Shown: in pieces, positions 57,350-64,000 of the stretch | Position numbering within the stretch: position 1 is the first letter of the stretch | How the letters are laid out: every line of letters begins with the position of its first letter | Assembly (NCBI RefSeq): GCF_943788075.1 | Contig: NZ_CALSOW010000001.1 | Coordinates: forward strand, 231,128 to 295,127 | Reading direction: 5' to 3' | DNA length: 64,000 bases | Source of the DNA: an uncultured Candidatus Pelagibacter sp. | GTDB lineage: Bacteria > Pseudomonadota > Alphaproteobacteria > Pelagibacterales > Pelagibacteraceae | Notes under the pieces: model-generated | The model's input: only the letters and a program-made list of their open reading frames with translations | Told to the model about the DNA's origin: nothing | Database searches by the model: none | Translations under genes and position numbers: made by a program

Positions 57350-59419
57350 TTTAAAGTATACAAGAAGGAAATAGAAGTAGCAGGAAAGAAAATAAGTTTA
57401 GAAACGGGAAAAGTAGCAAGACAGGCAGACGGAGCAATCATCGCTTCATGTGGTGAAACAGTTATTTTAGCAACAGTGGTAGGGGCAAAAAAAGTTAATC
57501 CTGATATGGATTATTTTCCTTTATCTGTAAATTATCAAGAAAAATATTATGCAGGTGGAAAAATTCCAGGTGGATTTTTTAAAAGAGAAGCAAGACCAAC
57601 TGAAAGTGAACAATTAATATCAAGATTAATTGATAGACCTATCAGACCTTTGTTTCCTGGTGAGTTTAAAAATGAAGTTCAGTTGCTACCAACAGTAATT
57701 TCATATGATAAAGAAAATCAACCAGACATCCTAGCAATCACTGCATCTTCAGCAGCGTTAGCTATCTCAGGAATGCCATTTATGGGCCCTGTAGGCGCTT
57801 CCAGAGTAGGTTATATTGATGGTAAGTATATTCTTAACCCATCAAAAGCTGAATTAGAAAATTCAAGCTTAGATCTAGTTGTGGCAGGTACTAAGGATGC
57901 TGTTCTTATGGTTGAATCTGAAACATCAGGTTTAACAGAAGAAGTAATGTTAGATGCAGTTAAATTTGGTCATGAGGGATTTGTTCCAGTTATTGAAATG
58001 ATAGAGGAACTTGCAAAAGAATGTAGAAAACCCGAGTGGACTGTTGAAAAGAAAGATTTATCTGAAGTTAAGCAAAAACTTGAGAGTGAATTTACTGAAG
58101 ATCTAACCAAAGCTTTTGGGACAATAGATAAGCAAGATAGATCAAATCAAATTTCAGAAATATCTGAAAAAGCTAAGCAGCTTTTTGCTGATAATGAAAA
58201 TTATTCTGATTTTAATGTTAATGATGAGTTAAAAAATCTTGAAAAGAAAATTGTTAGAACTGATATTCTTAAAAATAAAAAAAGAATTGATGGTAGAGGT
58301 TTAGCCGATGTAAGAGCTATCGAGTGTGAAGTTGGTGTTTTACCAAGAACTCATGGTTCAGCATTATTTACTAGAGGGGAAACACAAGCAATTGTAGTTA
58401 CTACTTTAGGCACCTCTGATGATGAACAAAGAATAGAAAGTCTAGATGGACAGTCCAGAGAAAGATTTATGCTTCATTACAACTTTCCTCCCTTTTCAGT
58501 TGGCGAAACTGGAAGAATTGGAACTGGAAGACGTGAAGTTGGTCATGGAAAATTGGCATGGAGAGCAATCAATTCTTCACTTCCTTCAAAAGAGGCCTTT
58601 CCCTACACTTTTAGAATAGTATCAGAGATTACTGAGTCTAATGGCTCTTCTTCAATGGCTACTGTTTGTGGTGCATCTCTAGCATTAATGGATGCTGGCG
58701 TTCCAATTAAAGAGCCAGTGGCAGGTATTGCGATGGGTTTAATCAAAGAAGGAGATGATTTTAGTGTCCTATCAGATATTTTAGGTGATGAAGATCACTT
58801 GGGAGACATGGACTTTAAAGTTGCTGGAACTAAAGATGGTATTACTTCACTTCAAATGGATATCAAAATTACTGGTATTACTTTTGAAATCATGGAGCAG
58901 GCTTTAAAACAGGCTAAAGATGGAAGAGTTCATATCTTAGGTGAAATGAATAAAGCTTTAAGTGAATCAAGAGCCGATGTTGGACAACACACTCCAAAAA
59001 TGGAACAGATTACAGTTGATAAAAAAGATATCGCCGCTGTGATTGGTAAAGGTGGTGCAACAATCAGAGAGATTGTTGAAAAATCAGGTGCAAAAGTTGA
59101 TGTGAATGATGAAGGGGTTGTAACAGTTGCTGCACCTGATGAAGAGTCTAGAAACATCGCTATGCAGTTTATTAAAGACATCACTGCAAAAGCTGAACTG
59201 AATAAAATTTATTCAGGTAAAGTTATGAAGATTATGGAATTCGGTGCATTTGTTAATTTCTTAGGAAAACAAGATGGACTTGTTCATATTTCTGAACTAG
59301 CAGATAAAAGAGTTGCTAAAGTTACTGACGTTGTCAAAGAAGGTGACGAGGTAAAAGTTAAAGTAATTGGTTTCGATAGAGGTAAAGTTAAGCTTTCTAT
59401 GAAACAAGCTGCTGAATAA
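57347..59419 (+). CDS. pnp: Polynucleotide phosphorylase
   Basis: 690 residues. Two RNase PH domains ([45 protein letters not shown] and [36 protein letters not shown], the latter with the catalytic region) flank a helical linker. A KH domain ([22 protein letters not shown]) and an S1 domain ([30 protein letters not shown]) follow. It degrades RNA from the 3' end with phosphate. A clear terminator ends the operon. Confidence 0.98.
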   Translation: MFKVYKKEIEVAGKKISLETGKVARQADGAIIASCGETVILATVVGAKKVNPDMDYFPLSVNYQEKYYAGGKIPGGFFKREARPTESEQLISRLIDRPIRPLFPGEFKNEVQLLPTVISYDKENQPDILAITASSAALAISGMPFMGPVGASRVGYIDGKYILNPSKAELENSSLDLVVAGTKDAVLMVESETSGLTEEVMLDAVKFGHEGFVPVIEMIEELAKECRKPEWTVEKKDLSEVKQKLESEFTEDLTKAFGTIDKQDRSNQISEISEKAKQLFADNENYSDFNVNDELKNLEKKIVRTDILKNKKRIDGRGLADVRAIECEVGVLPRTHGSALFTRGETQAIVVTTLGTSDDEQRIESLDGQSRERFMLHYNFPPFSVGETGRIGTGRREVGHGKLAWRAINSSLPSKEAFPYTFRIVSEITESNGSSSMATVCGASLALMDAGVPIKEPVAGIAMGLIKEGDDFSVLSDILGDEDHLGDMDFKVAGTKDGITSLQMDIKITGITFEIMEQALKQAKDGRVHILGEMNKALSESRADVGQHTPKMEQITVDKKDIAAVIGKGGATIREIVEKSGAKVDVNDEGVVTVAAPDEESRNIAMQFIKDITAKAELNKIYSGKVMKIMEFGAFVNFLGKQDGLVHISELADKRVAKVTDVVKEGDEVKVKVIGFDRGKVKLSMKQAAE

Positions 59420-59438
59420 TATCTTAAACTAAAATTCT

Positions 59439-59473
59439 AAACCCCTAGAATAAAAGTTCTGGGGGTTTTTTAT
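59439..59473 (+). terminator. Rho-independent terminator of the nusA-pnp operon
   Basis: AACCCCTAGAA and TTCTGGGGGTT pair across a short loop, followed by a T-run. It lies 20 bp after the pnp stop. The T-run borders the end of the convergent DUF1737 gene. Confidence 0.88.
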
Positions 59474-59676
59474 ATTGAGGCTAAACTAATTTTTTTTGTA
59501 TATTTTTTCTTTGGGGAGTTTTTGATAACTGCTTGACCACAACGCATTACACCTCGTTTTTTATCAAAAGTCATTTTTGGTTCACCGTATAGTTTCCATC
59601 CATTTGATAAGGCTTCCGTTACACGATGACAAAATTTTGATGTATCGTCGTCTGTGATAAATCTATAGCCTTTCAT
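59470..59676 (-). CDS. DUF1737 small protein
   Basis: 68 residues: MKGYRFITDDDTSKFCHRVTEALSNGWKLYGEPKMTFDKKRGVMRCGQAVIK, the full DUF1737 pattern ending in GQAVIK, plus a Lys-rich tail. Function unknown. It lies alone between pnp and fabI, in the leftward direction like the fab genes, 50 bp downstream of the fabI end. Confidence 0.8.
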   Translation of the reverse strand: MKGYRFITDDDTSKFCHRVTEALSNGWKLYGEPKMTFDKKRGVMRCGQAVIKNSPKKKYTKKISLASI

Positions 59677-59726
59677 ACATTGTTCCCTTTAAGTCTTTTT
59701 TGTTTTTAATTAAATTTAACTATATT

Positions 59727-60512
59727 TTAAGTAATATTCTTAGGATCTGGCATCCCAACCTTGTTATATCCAGCATCTACATAGTGAATTTCACCAGTAA
59801 CACCGTTTGCAAGGTTACTTAATAGATATAATGCTGAGTTTCCAACATCATGGATATCTACGTTTCTTTTTAAGAAAGAATGATCTTCATTCCATTTATA
59901 TAAAAATTTTGCATCTCCGATGGCAGAAGCTGCTAGTGTTTTAATAGGTCCTGCACTTATTGCATTAACCCTCATGCCTTTAGCACCCAAATCTCTTGCT
60001 AGATACTTAACACTAGACTCTAAAGCTGCCTTACATACACCCATTACATTGTAATTTGGAATAGCTTTGCTTGCTTCATAGCTTAAGGTAATTAAACTTC
60101 CGCCTTCTTTCATTACCTTAGAGGCTTCTTTTGCAACTTCTGTAAATGAGAAACATGAAATTAACATACTTCTTAAAAAGTTTTCTCGTGATGTATTTAA
60201 ATATTCACCTGATAATTCTGACTTGTCAGAAAATGCAATTGCATGAACCACAAAATCAATTTCACCCCATTGAGATTTAACATCTTCAAATAATTTTGTT
60301 ACATCTTCTTTTTTTTCAACATCACAGCTAAATGTAGTTTTTGAATTTAATTTTTCTGCCAAAGGGATTACTCTTTTTTTTAGAGCATCACCTAAATAAG
60401 TAAACGCAAGTTCAGCACCAGCTTCAGCAAGTTTTTGTGAAATACCCCAAGCAATAGATCTCTCATTTGCAACGCCCATGATTAATCCTTTTTTACCTTT
60501 CATCAAACTCAT
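59727..60512 (-). CDS. fabI: Enoyl-ACP reductase (NADH), FabI
   Basis: 261 residues of the short-chain dehydrogenase fold. GLIMGVANERSIAWGISQKLAEAGAELAFTY is the FabI cofactor region, and the catalytic Tyr-x6-Lys is in PNYNVMGVCKAALESS. It completes each elongation cycle of fatty acid synthesis. It is third in the leftward fabA-fabB-fabI cluster, 3 bp after fabB. Confidence 0.97.
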   Translation of the reverse strand: MSLMKGKKGLIMGVANERSIAWGISQKLAEAGAELAFTYLGDALKKRVIPLAEKLNSKTTFSCDVEKKEDVTKLFEDVKSQWGEIDFVVHAIAFSDKSELSGEYLNTSRENFLRSMLISCFSFTEVAKEASKVMKEGGSLITLSYEASKAIPNYNVMGVCKAALESSVKYLARDLGAKGMRVNAISAGPIKTLAASAIGDAKFLYKWNEDHSFLKRNVDIHDVGNSALYLLSNLANGVTGEIHYVDAGYNKVGMPDPKNIT

Positions 60513-60515
60513 AGT

Positions 60516-61727
60516 TTAAACCTTTTCAAAAACTAAAGCAGCGTTAGTTCCACCAAAACCAAAACTATTAGACATTACTGTGTTTAAAGTTGCACCAGTT
60601 TCAGTTTTTGCAACTATTGGAAACTTTTTAGCTTCTTCATCAATCTCACTGATGTTTGCTGAGCCAGCAATAAAATTATTTTTCATCATGATCAAACAAT
60701 AGATTGCCTCATGAACAGATGCAGCACCTAGTGGATGGCCCGATAAAGATTTAGTTGAACTAATCTTAGGAATATTTTCTCCAAAAGTATTTTTAACTGC
60801 ATTAAGTTCTGTAATATCTCCAACTGGAGTAGAAGTTCCGTGAGTATTGATATAATCAATTTTATTTTTAGTAGTAGACATAGCCATCTGCATACATCTT
60901 ACTGCCCCTTCTCCTGATGGTGCCACCATGTCGTATCCATCTGAAGTTGCTCCATAACCAGTTAATTCCGCGTATATTTTCGCACCTCTTGATTTAGCAT
61001 GTTCGTATTCTTCAAGTACAAGCACTCCTGCACCACCAGCGATAACAAAACCATCTCTTGTTTTGTCATATGCTCTCGATGCAGTTTCAGGCGCATCATT
61101 ATATTTTGATGATAATGCAGTCATAGCATCAAACATAGCAGTCATTGCCCAGTGCACTTCCTCACTTCCACCTGCAAAGACAACATCTTGTTTACCCATT
61201 TGAATCAATTCCATTGAATTTCCAATACAGTGTCCACTCGTAGCACATGCTGAGCTCATTGTGTAATTTGTTCCTTTTATTTTAAATGGAACAGCAAGTG
61301 TTGCTGACGCCGTACTTGCCATTGTTCTTGGAACAATAAATGGCCCCATTAATTTTGGAGTTTTAGCTCTAGTTTTGTCTGCTGCTAAAATTACATTTTC
61401 AATTGAAGGTCCTCCAGAACCCATAACAATACCAGTTTTAAAATTACTAACCTCAGTTTCTTCTAACCCCGAGTCCTCAATTGCCTCTTTCATTGCAATG
61501 TAATTGTAAGCTGAACCTGAGCCCATAAATCTAATTGTTTTTCTATCAATGTGATCTTCCAATTTTATATTTGGTTTGCCATGGACATGGCTTTTAAGAT
61601 TATGTTCTTTATATTCTTCTGCATAAGAAATTCCTGATTTGGAATTTAATAATGATTGGTGAACTTCTTCTTGATTGTTTCCTAAACAAGACACAATCCC
61701 CAAACCTGTTATTACTACTCTTCTCAT
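60516..61727 (-). CDS. fabB: 3-oxoacyl-ACP synthase I, FabB
   Basis: 403 residues. N-terminal [21 protein letters not shown], catalytic Cys in [16 protein letters not shown] near residue 162, and the two His in [11 protein letters not shown] and [16 protein letters not shown]. It is of the FabB type that elongates the unsaturated chain made by FabA. Its start overlaps the fabA stop by one base. Confidence 0.96.
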   Translation of the reverse strand: MRRVVITGLGIVSCLGNNQEEVHQSLLNSKSGISYAEEYKEHNLKSHVHGKPNIKLEDHIDRKTIRFMGSGSAYNYIAMKEAIEDSGLEETEVSNFKTGIVMGSGGPSIENVILAADKTRAKTPKLMGPFIVPRTMASTASATLAVPFKIKGTNYTMSSACATSGHCIGNSMELIQMGKQDVVFAGGSEEVHWAMTAMFDAMTALSSKYNDAPETASRAYDKTRDGFVIAGGAGVLVLEEYEHAKSRGAKIYAELTGYGATSDGYDMVAPSGEGAVRCMQMAMSTTKNKIDYINTHGTSTPVGDITELNAVKNTFGENIPKISSTKSLSGHPLGAASVHEAIYCLIMMKNNFIAGSANISEIDEEAKKFPIVAKTETGATLNTVMSNSFGFGGTNAALVFEKV

Positions 61728-62227
61728 TATTTAAATAACCCCACTTTTAAACTTTCTGCTGAATATATTTTTTTATCATCTGCGAATACCAAACCATTTG
61801 CTAAACCAACTGTAGTCCCACCAGGCGACATAATTTTTTTCATATCAATTTCGTACCTAACATTTTTTACACTTTTAATAACTTCACCTGTAAACTTTAC
61901 TGTGCCCACTCCAAGAGCTCGTCCTCTACCTGGATTTCCAAGCCATCCCAAATAAAATCCTACTAACTGCCACATTGCATCTAGACCTAAGCAACCAGGC
62001 ATGACTGGATCTTCCTTAAAGTGACATTCAAAAAACCACAGCTCATCTTTGATATCTAGTTCAGCTTTTAACGATCCCTTATTAAAACTGCCATTATTAT
62101 CATTGATCTCTGTTATTCTATCAAACATAAGCATTGGAGGAAGTGGTAATTTTGCGTTCCCCGGACCAAAAAGCTCACCATTTCCACATGTTATGAGGTC
62201 ATTGTAGGTATATGAGTTTTTTTTCAT
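61727..62227 (-). CDS. fabA: 3-hydroxydecanoyl-ACP dehydratase/isomerase, FabA
   Basis: 166 residues, hot-dog fold, with catalytic His69 in [25 protein letters not shown] and Asp83. It introduces the cis double bond for unsaturated fatty acids. It faces irr across 93 bp, an arrangement known in Rhizobiales where irr lies beside fabAB-fabI. Confidence 0.96.
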   Translation of the reverse strand: MKKNSYTYNDLITCGNGELFGPGNAKLPLPPMLMFDRITEINDNNGSFNKGSLKAELDIKDELWFFECHFKEDPVMPGCLGLDAMWQLVGFYLGWLGNPGRGRALGVGTVKFTGEVIKSVKNVRYEIDMKKIMSPGGTTVGLANGLVFADDKKIYSAESLKVGLFK

Positions 62228-62298
62228 AAAATTTGAGTTCCCTTAATACTTGATTTAATGATAATATAATATAATAAAACAGTATAATTTATTCTTAG

Positions 62299-62315
62299 TT
62301 TAGAATTATTATAAA
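62299..62315. promoter_or_regulatory. Candidate Irr operator (ICE-like) at irr/fabA
   Basis: TTTAGAATTATTATAAA is an imperfect inverted repeat (TTTAGAA-N3-TTATAAA), one mismatch from the ICE pattern TTTAGAA-N3-TTCTAAA bound by Irr. It lies 5 bp before the irr ATG, where binding would block transcription or translation start of irr and could also act on fabA. Confidence 0.5.
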
Positions 62316-62320
62316 CAATT

Positions 62321-62749
62321 ATGACAAAAAACTGCAATTTTATTGATAAATTAAGAGAAGCTGGATTAAGACCCACTAAGCAAAGGGTAAAAATTTGTGA
62401 AATATTATTTAATAGAGAAAAAACTTTTCATTTTACAATTAATGATCTTGCAAAAAAAATATCAGAAGATTTAAATGAAAAAATATCTTTAGCTACTGTT
62501 TATAATACAGTTCACGCCATTCAAAAAAAAGGCTACCTTAAAGAGATCGCAATAAATAGCGATAAAAGCTATTTTGATACAAACACAACAGCTCACCATC
62601 ACTTTTATGATGAGGATACTCACGAATTAATAGATTGTGACCAAAGCAACATTGATTCTATTAATGTTAAAAACAATATTACTGGAAAAAAAATTAATTC
62701 AGTAGAAGTTTTGATTAAAGTTGCGAGTGATAATCAAAATCATAATTAA
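62321..62749 (+). CDS. irr: Irr, iron-responsive Fur-family regulator
   Basis: 142 residues: winged helix REAGLRPTKQRVKICEILF and ISLATVYNTVHAIQKKGYLKEI, then the haem/metal-binding AHHHFYDEDTHELIDCD with three consecutive His typical of Irr. Irr senses haem status and controls haem synthesis and iron genes in alphaproteobacteria. The Bradyrhizobium-type N-terminal haem motif (GCPW) is not present. Divergence from fabA supports the call. Confidence 0.87.
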   Translation: MTKNCNFIDKLREAGLRPTKQRVKICEILFNREKTFHFTINDLAKKISEDLNEKISLATVYNTVHAIQKKGYLKEIAINSDKSYFDTNTTAHHHFYDEDTHELIDCDQSNIDSINVKNNITGKKINSVEVLIKVASDNQNHN

Positions 62750-62778
62750 TTCAATAAAATCAATAACTTAAATTATAC

Positions 62779-62795
62779 ATTATAATTATTCTAAA
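62779..62795. promoter_or_regulatory. Candidate Irr operator upstream of rubrerythrin
   Basis: ATTATAATTATTCTAAA matches the reverse complement of the irr site (TTTATAATAATTCTAAA) at 15 of 17 positions. It ends just before the -35-like TTGACT (62799-62804), which is followed 16 bp later by TATATG. This placing suits an activator or repressor; the rubrerythrin ATG is at 62856 behind a clear AAGGAG. Confidence 0.5.
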
Positions 62796-62855
62796 CTATT
62801 GACTTTAATTTTATAAGTATTATATGTTCTCAATCATTAAATTAAGGAGAATAAA

Positions 62856-63272
62856 ATGTCATTAAAAGGAACAAAGACAAAAGAAAATCTAGAAGCAGCA
62901 TTTGCAGGCGAAAGTCAAGCAAATAGAAGATATCTTTATTTTGCTCAAAAAGCAGACATCGAAGGTTACAATGATGTTGCATCAGTATTTAGATCAACAG
63001 CAGAAGGTGAAACAGGTCACGCACATGGTCACCTAGAATACTTGGAAGAAGTTGGTGATCCAGCTACTGGTTTACCAATAGGTGAAACAAAAGCTAATCT
63101 AGCATCAGCAGTACAAGGTGAAACACATGAATATACAGACATGTACCCTGGTATGGCTAAGACAGCTAGAGAAGAAGGTTTTGAAGAAATTGCTGATTGG
63201 TTTGAAACTTTAGCTAAAGCTGAAAAATCTCATGCTGGTAAATTCCAAAAAACTTTAGAATCTATTAGCTAA
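62856..63272 (+). CDS. Rubrerythrin (diiron domain only)
   Basis: 138 residues with a good ribosome binding site (AAGGAG). The four-helix ferritin-like core has [51 protein letters not shown] and [17 protein letters not shown], carrying the Glu/His diiron ligands. The C-terminal rubredoxin domain of classical rubrerythrin is missing. It probably reduces peroxide. It is followed by an Fe-S protein gene in a common alphaproteobacterial pair. Confidence 0.9.
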   Translation: MSLKGTKTKENLEAAFAGESQANRRYLYFAQKADIEGYNDVASVFRSTAEGETGHAHGHLEYLEEVGDPATGLPIGETKANLASAVQGETHEYTDMYPGMAKTAREEGFEEIADWFETLAKAEKSHAGKFQKTLESIS

Positions 63273-63280
63273 TAAATTAC

Positions 63281-63308
63281 TTTAGTGGGCACTAACTTGC
63301 CCACTAAA
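63281..63308 (+). other. Perfect stem-loop between rubrerythrin and the GlpC-like gene
   Basis: TTTAGTGGGC and GCCCACTAAA form a perfect 10-bp stem around an 8-base loop, with no T-run behind it. It sits 8 bp after the rubrerythrin stop and 25 bp before the next ATG. It may protect the upstream mRNA 3' end or partly reduce read-through. Confidence 0.6.
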
Positions 63309-63333
63309 TACTCAAAAAAATTCAATTTAAATT

Positions 63334-64000
63334 ATGAGCAAAGAAGGAAGCTTAGACGCCCCTATTCGACATCCAATAGATTTTGAACATCCTGATTTTT
63401 TAAATCCTGAAAAGTTAGATGCTGAAATGAGAAGAGCATTTGACATCTGCCATGGCTGCAGAAGATGTTTTAATTTATGTGACTCGTTTCCAAAACTATT
63501 CGATATGATTGATGAGTCTGAAAATGAGGATGTTGAAAGCTTAAAAAGTGAACAATTTGAACCTGTTGTTGATGCGTGCACTTTATGTGATATGTGTTTT
63601 ATGACTAAGTGTCCGTATGTGCCTCCTCATGATTTTGATTTAGATTTTCCTCACTTGATGTTGAGATATAGAACAGCTCAGAAAAAATTAGGAAAATTGC
63701 CGAGTGTACCAACACAATTAGCCCAAATAGATAGAAATGCGAAAATTGGTGTCATGTTTTCAAAATTAGTTAACTGGGCTTCTAGCATTAAAAACAAATT
63801 TTTTAGAAAAATTTTAGAGATTGTTGCTGGAATTGATAAAAGAGTTCAACTACCAAAATATAATTCAGAAACATTTTCGAATTTTTTTAAAAAAAATAAA
63901 GATCAAATAAATTTTCAAACTCTAAATAAAGATAGAAAGGTTGTAATTTATACTACTTGCTTCGTGAATTTTAATAAAAAAAATACAGGAGTTGCAGCTC
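63334..64000 (+). CDS. GlpC-like / heterodisulfide reductase-related Fe-S protein (5' part)
   Basis: The first 222 codons are present; the gene runs past the window end. Two 4Fe-4S motifs are CHGCRRCFNLCDSFP (about 40-54) and CTLCDMCFMTKCPYVPPH (about 85-102), followed by DLDFPHLMLRYR. The region near the end (VVIYTTCFVNFNKKNTG) begins the first CCG-type domain of the GlpC/HdrB family. Proteins of this kind next to rubrerythrin probably pass electrons to it; the electron donor is unknown. Confidence 0.82.
   Translation, partial: MSKEGSLDAPIRHPIDFEHPDFLNPEKLDAEMRRAFDICHGCRRCFNLCDSFPKLFDMIDESENEDVESLKSEQFEPVVDACTLCDMCFMTKCPYVPPHDFDLDFPHLMLRYRTAQKKLGKLPSVPTQLAQIDRNAKIGVMFSKLVNWASSIKNKFFRKILEIVAGIDKRVQLPKYNSETFSNFFKKNKDQINFQTLNKDRKVVIYTTCFVNFNKKNTGVAA

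Noticed and set aside
1-64000. CRISPR arrays, prophage, insertion sequences, tRNA or rRNA genes
   Set aside because: Reading both strands, I saw no regularly spaced repeats, transposase or integrase genes, phage structural genes or RNA gene signatures.

Overview
The window is a very compact, AT-rich (roughly 70% A+T by eye) bacterial chromosome segment. Gene order, protein families and base composition point to an alphaproteobacterium of the SAR11 group (Pelagibacterales, Candidatus Pelagibacter-like). Many neighbouring genes overlap by 1-50 bp. The longest gene-free stretch is only 272 bp, and it looks like the replication origin. I found no tRNA or rRNA gene, insertion sequence, prophage or CRISPR array.

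Layout. 1-5.2 kb: histidine genes (hisA 5' end, hisH, hisB) face the heat-shock protease hslVU, followed by a sulfotransferase, an Smr-domain protein and a Tim44-domain protein. 5.2-9.5 kb: fxsA-secB, then a leftward block dnaQ, coaE, aroE, maf and the PPDK/PEPS regulator. 9.5-9.7 kb: AT-rich gap with a DnaA box between the DUF299 gene and hemE, the position of oriC in Caulobacter and Rickettsia. 9.7-21.2 kb: hemE, hemH, hemJ, rho, a TPR glycosyltransferase, mnmE, mnmG, rsmG (with a perfect parS inside), parA and parB. 21.2-31.7 kb: holA, lptE, leuS, a DUF3576 lipoprotein, a shattered porin gene, a ThiE/TenI-like gene, a YggS-family gene, an L,D-transpeptidase, an orphan winged-helix protein, a tiny ArfA-like ORF, a PfkB kinase, nth and dapB. 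31.7-35.5 kb: dnaJ, dnaK, grpE. 35.6-46.9 kb: rdgB, an LpoA-like protein, rsmI, a BON lipoprotein, malic enzyme, murJ, trpS, an Nfu protein, a glucosaminidase, a polysaccharide deacetylase and tsaB. 46.9-52.8 kb: fur, miaB, phoH, ybeY, lnt, metK. 52.9-59.4 kb: nusA, infB, rbfA, rpsO, pnp. 59.5-64 kb: a DUF1737 protein, fabI, fabB, fabA, divergent irr, rubrerythrin and a GlpC-like Fe-S protein cut by the window end.

The genes form coherent groups: origin and partitioning, haem synthesis, heat-shock proteolysis and folding, envelope building, the transcription/translation/RNA-decay operon, and an Irr-linked iron/fatty-acid/peroxide group in which irr and rubrerythrin appear to share an operator.

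Quality warning. At least 13 single-base frameshifts break aroE, hemJ, rho, mnmE, mnmG (three), parA, parB, yggS, the PfkB kinase, dapB and phoH; the porin carries many more. All but one of these broken genes lie between 7.9 and 31.4 kb. Several of the indels fall in homopolymer runs and most affect normally indispensable genes, so assembly or sequencing error is the likeliest explanation. Each of these genes is given as one locus, with the position of its break.
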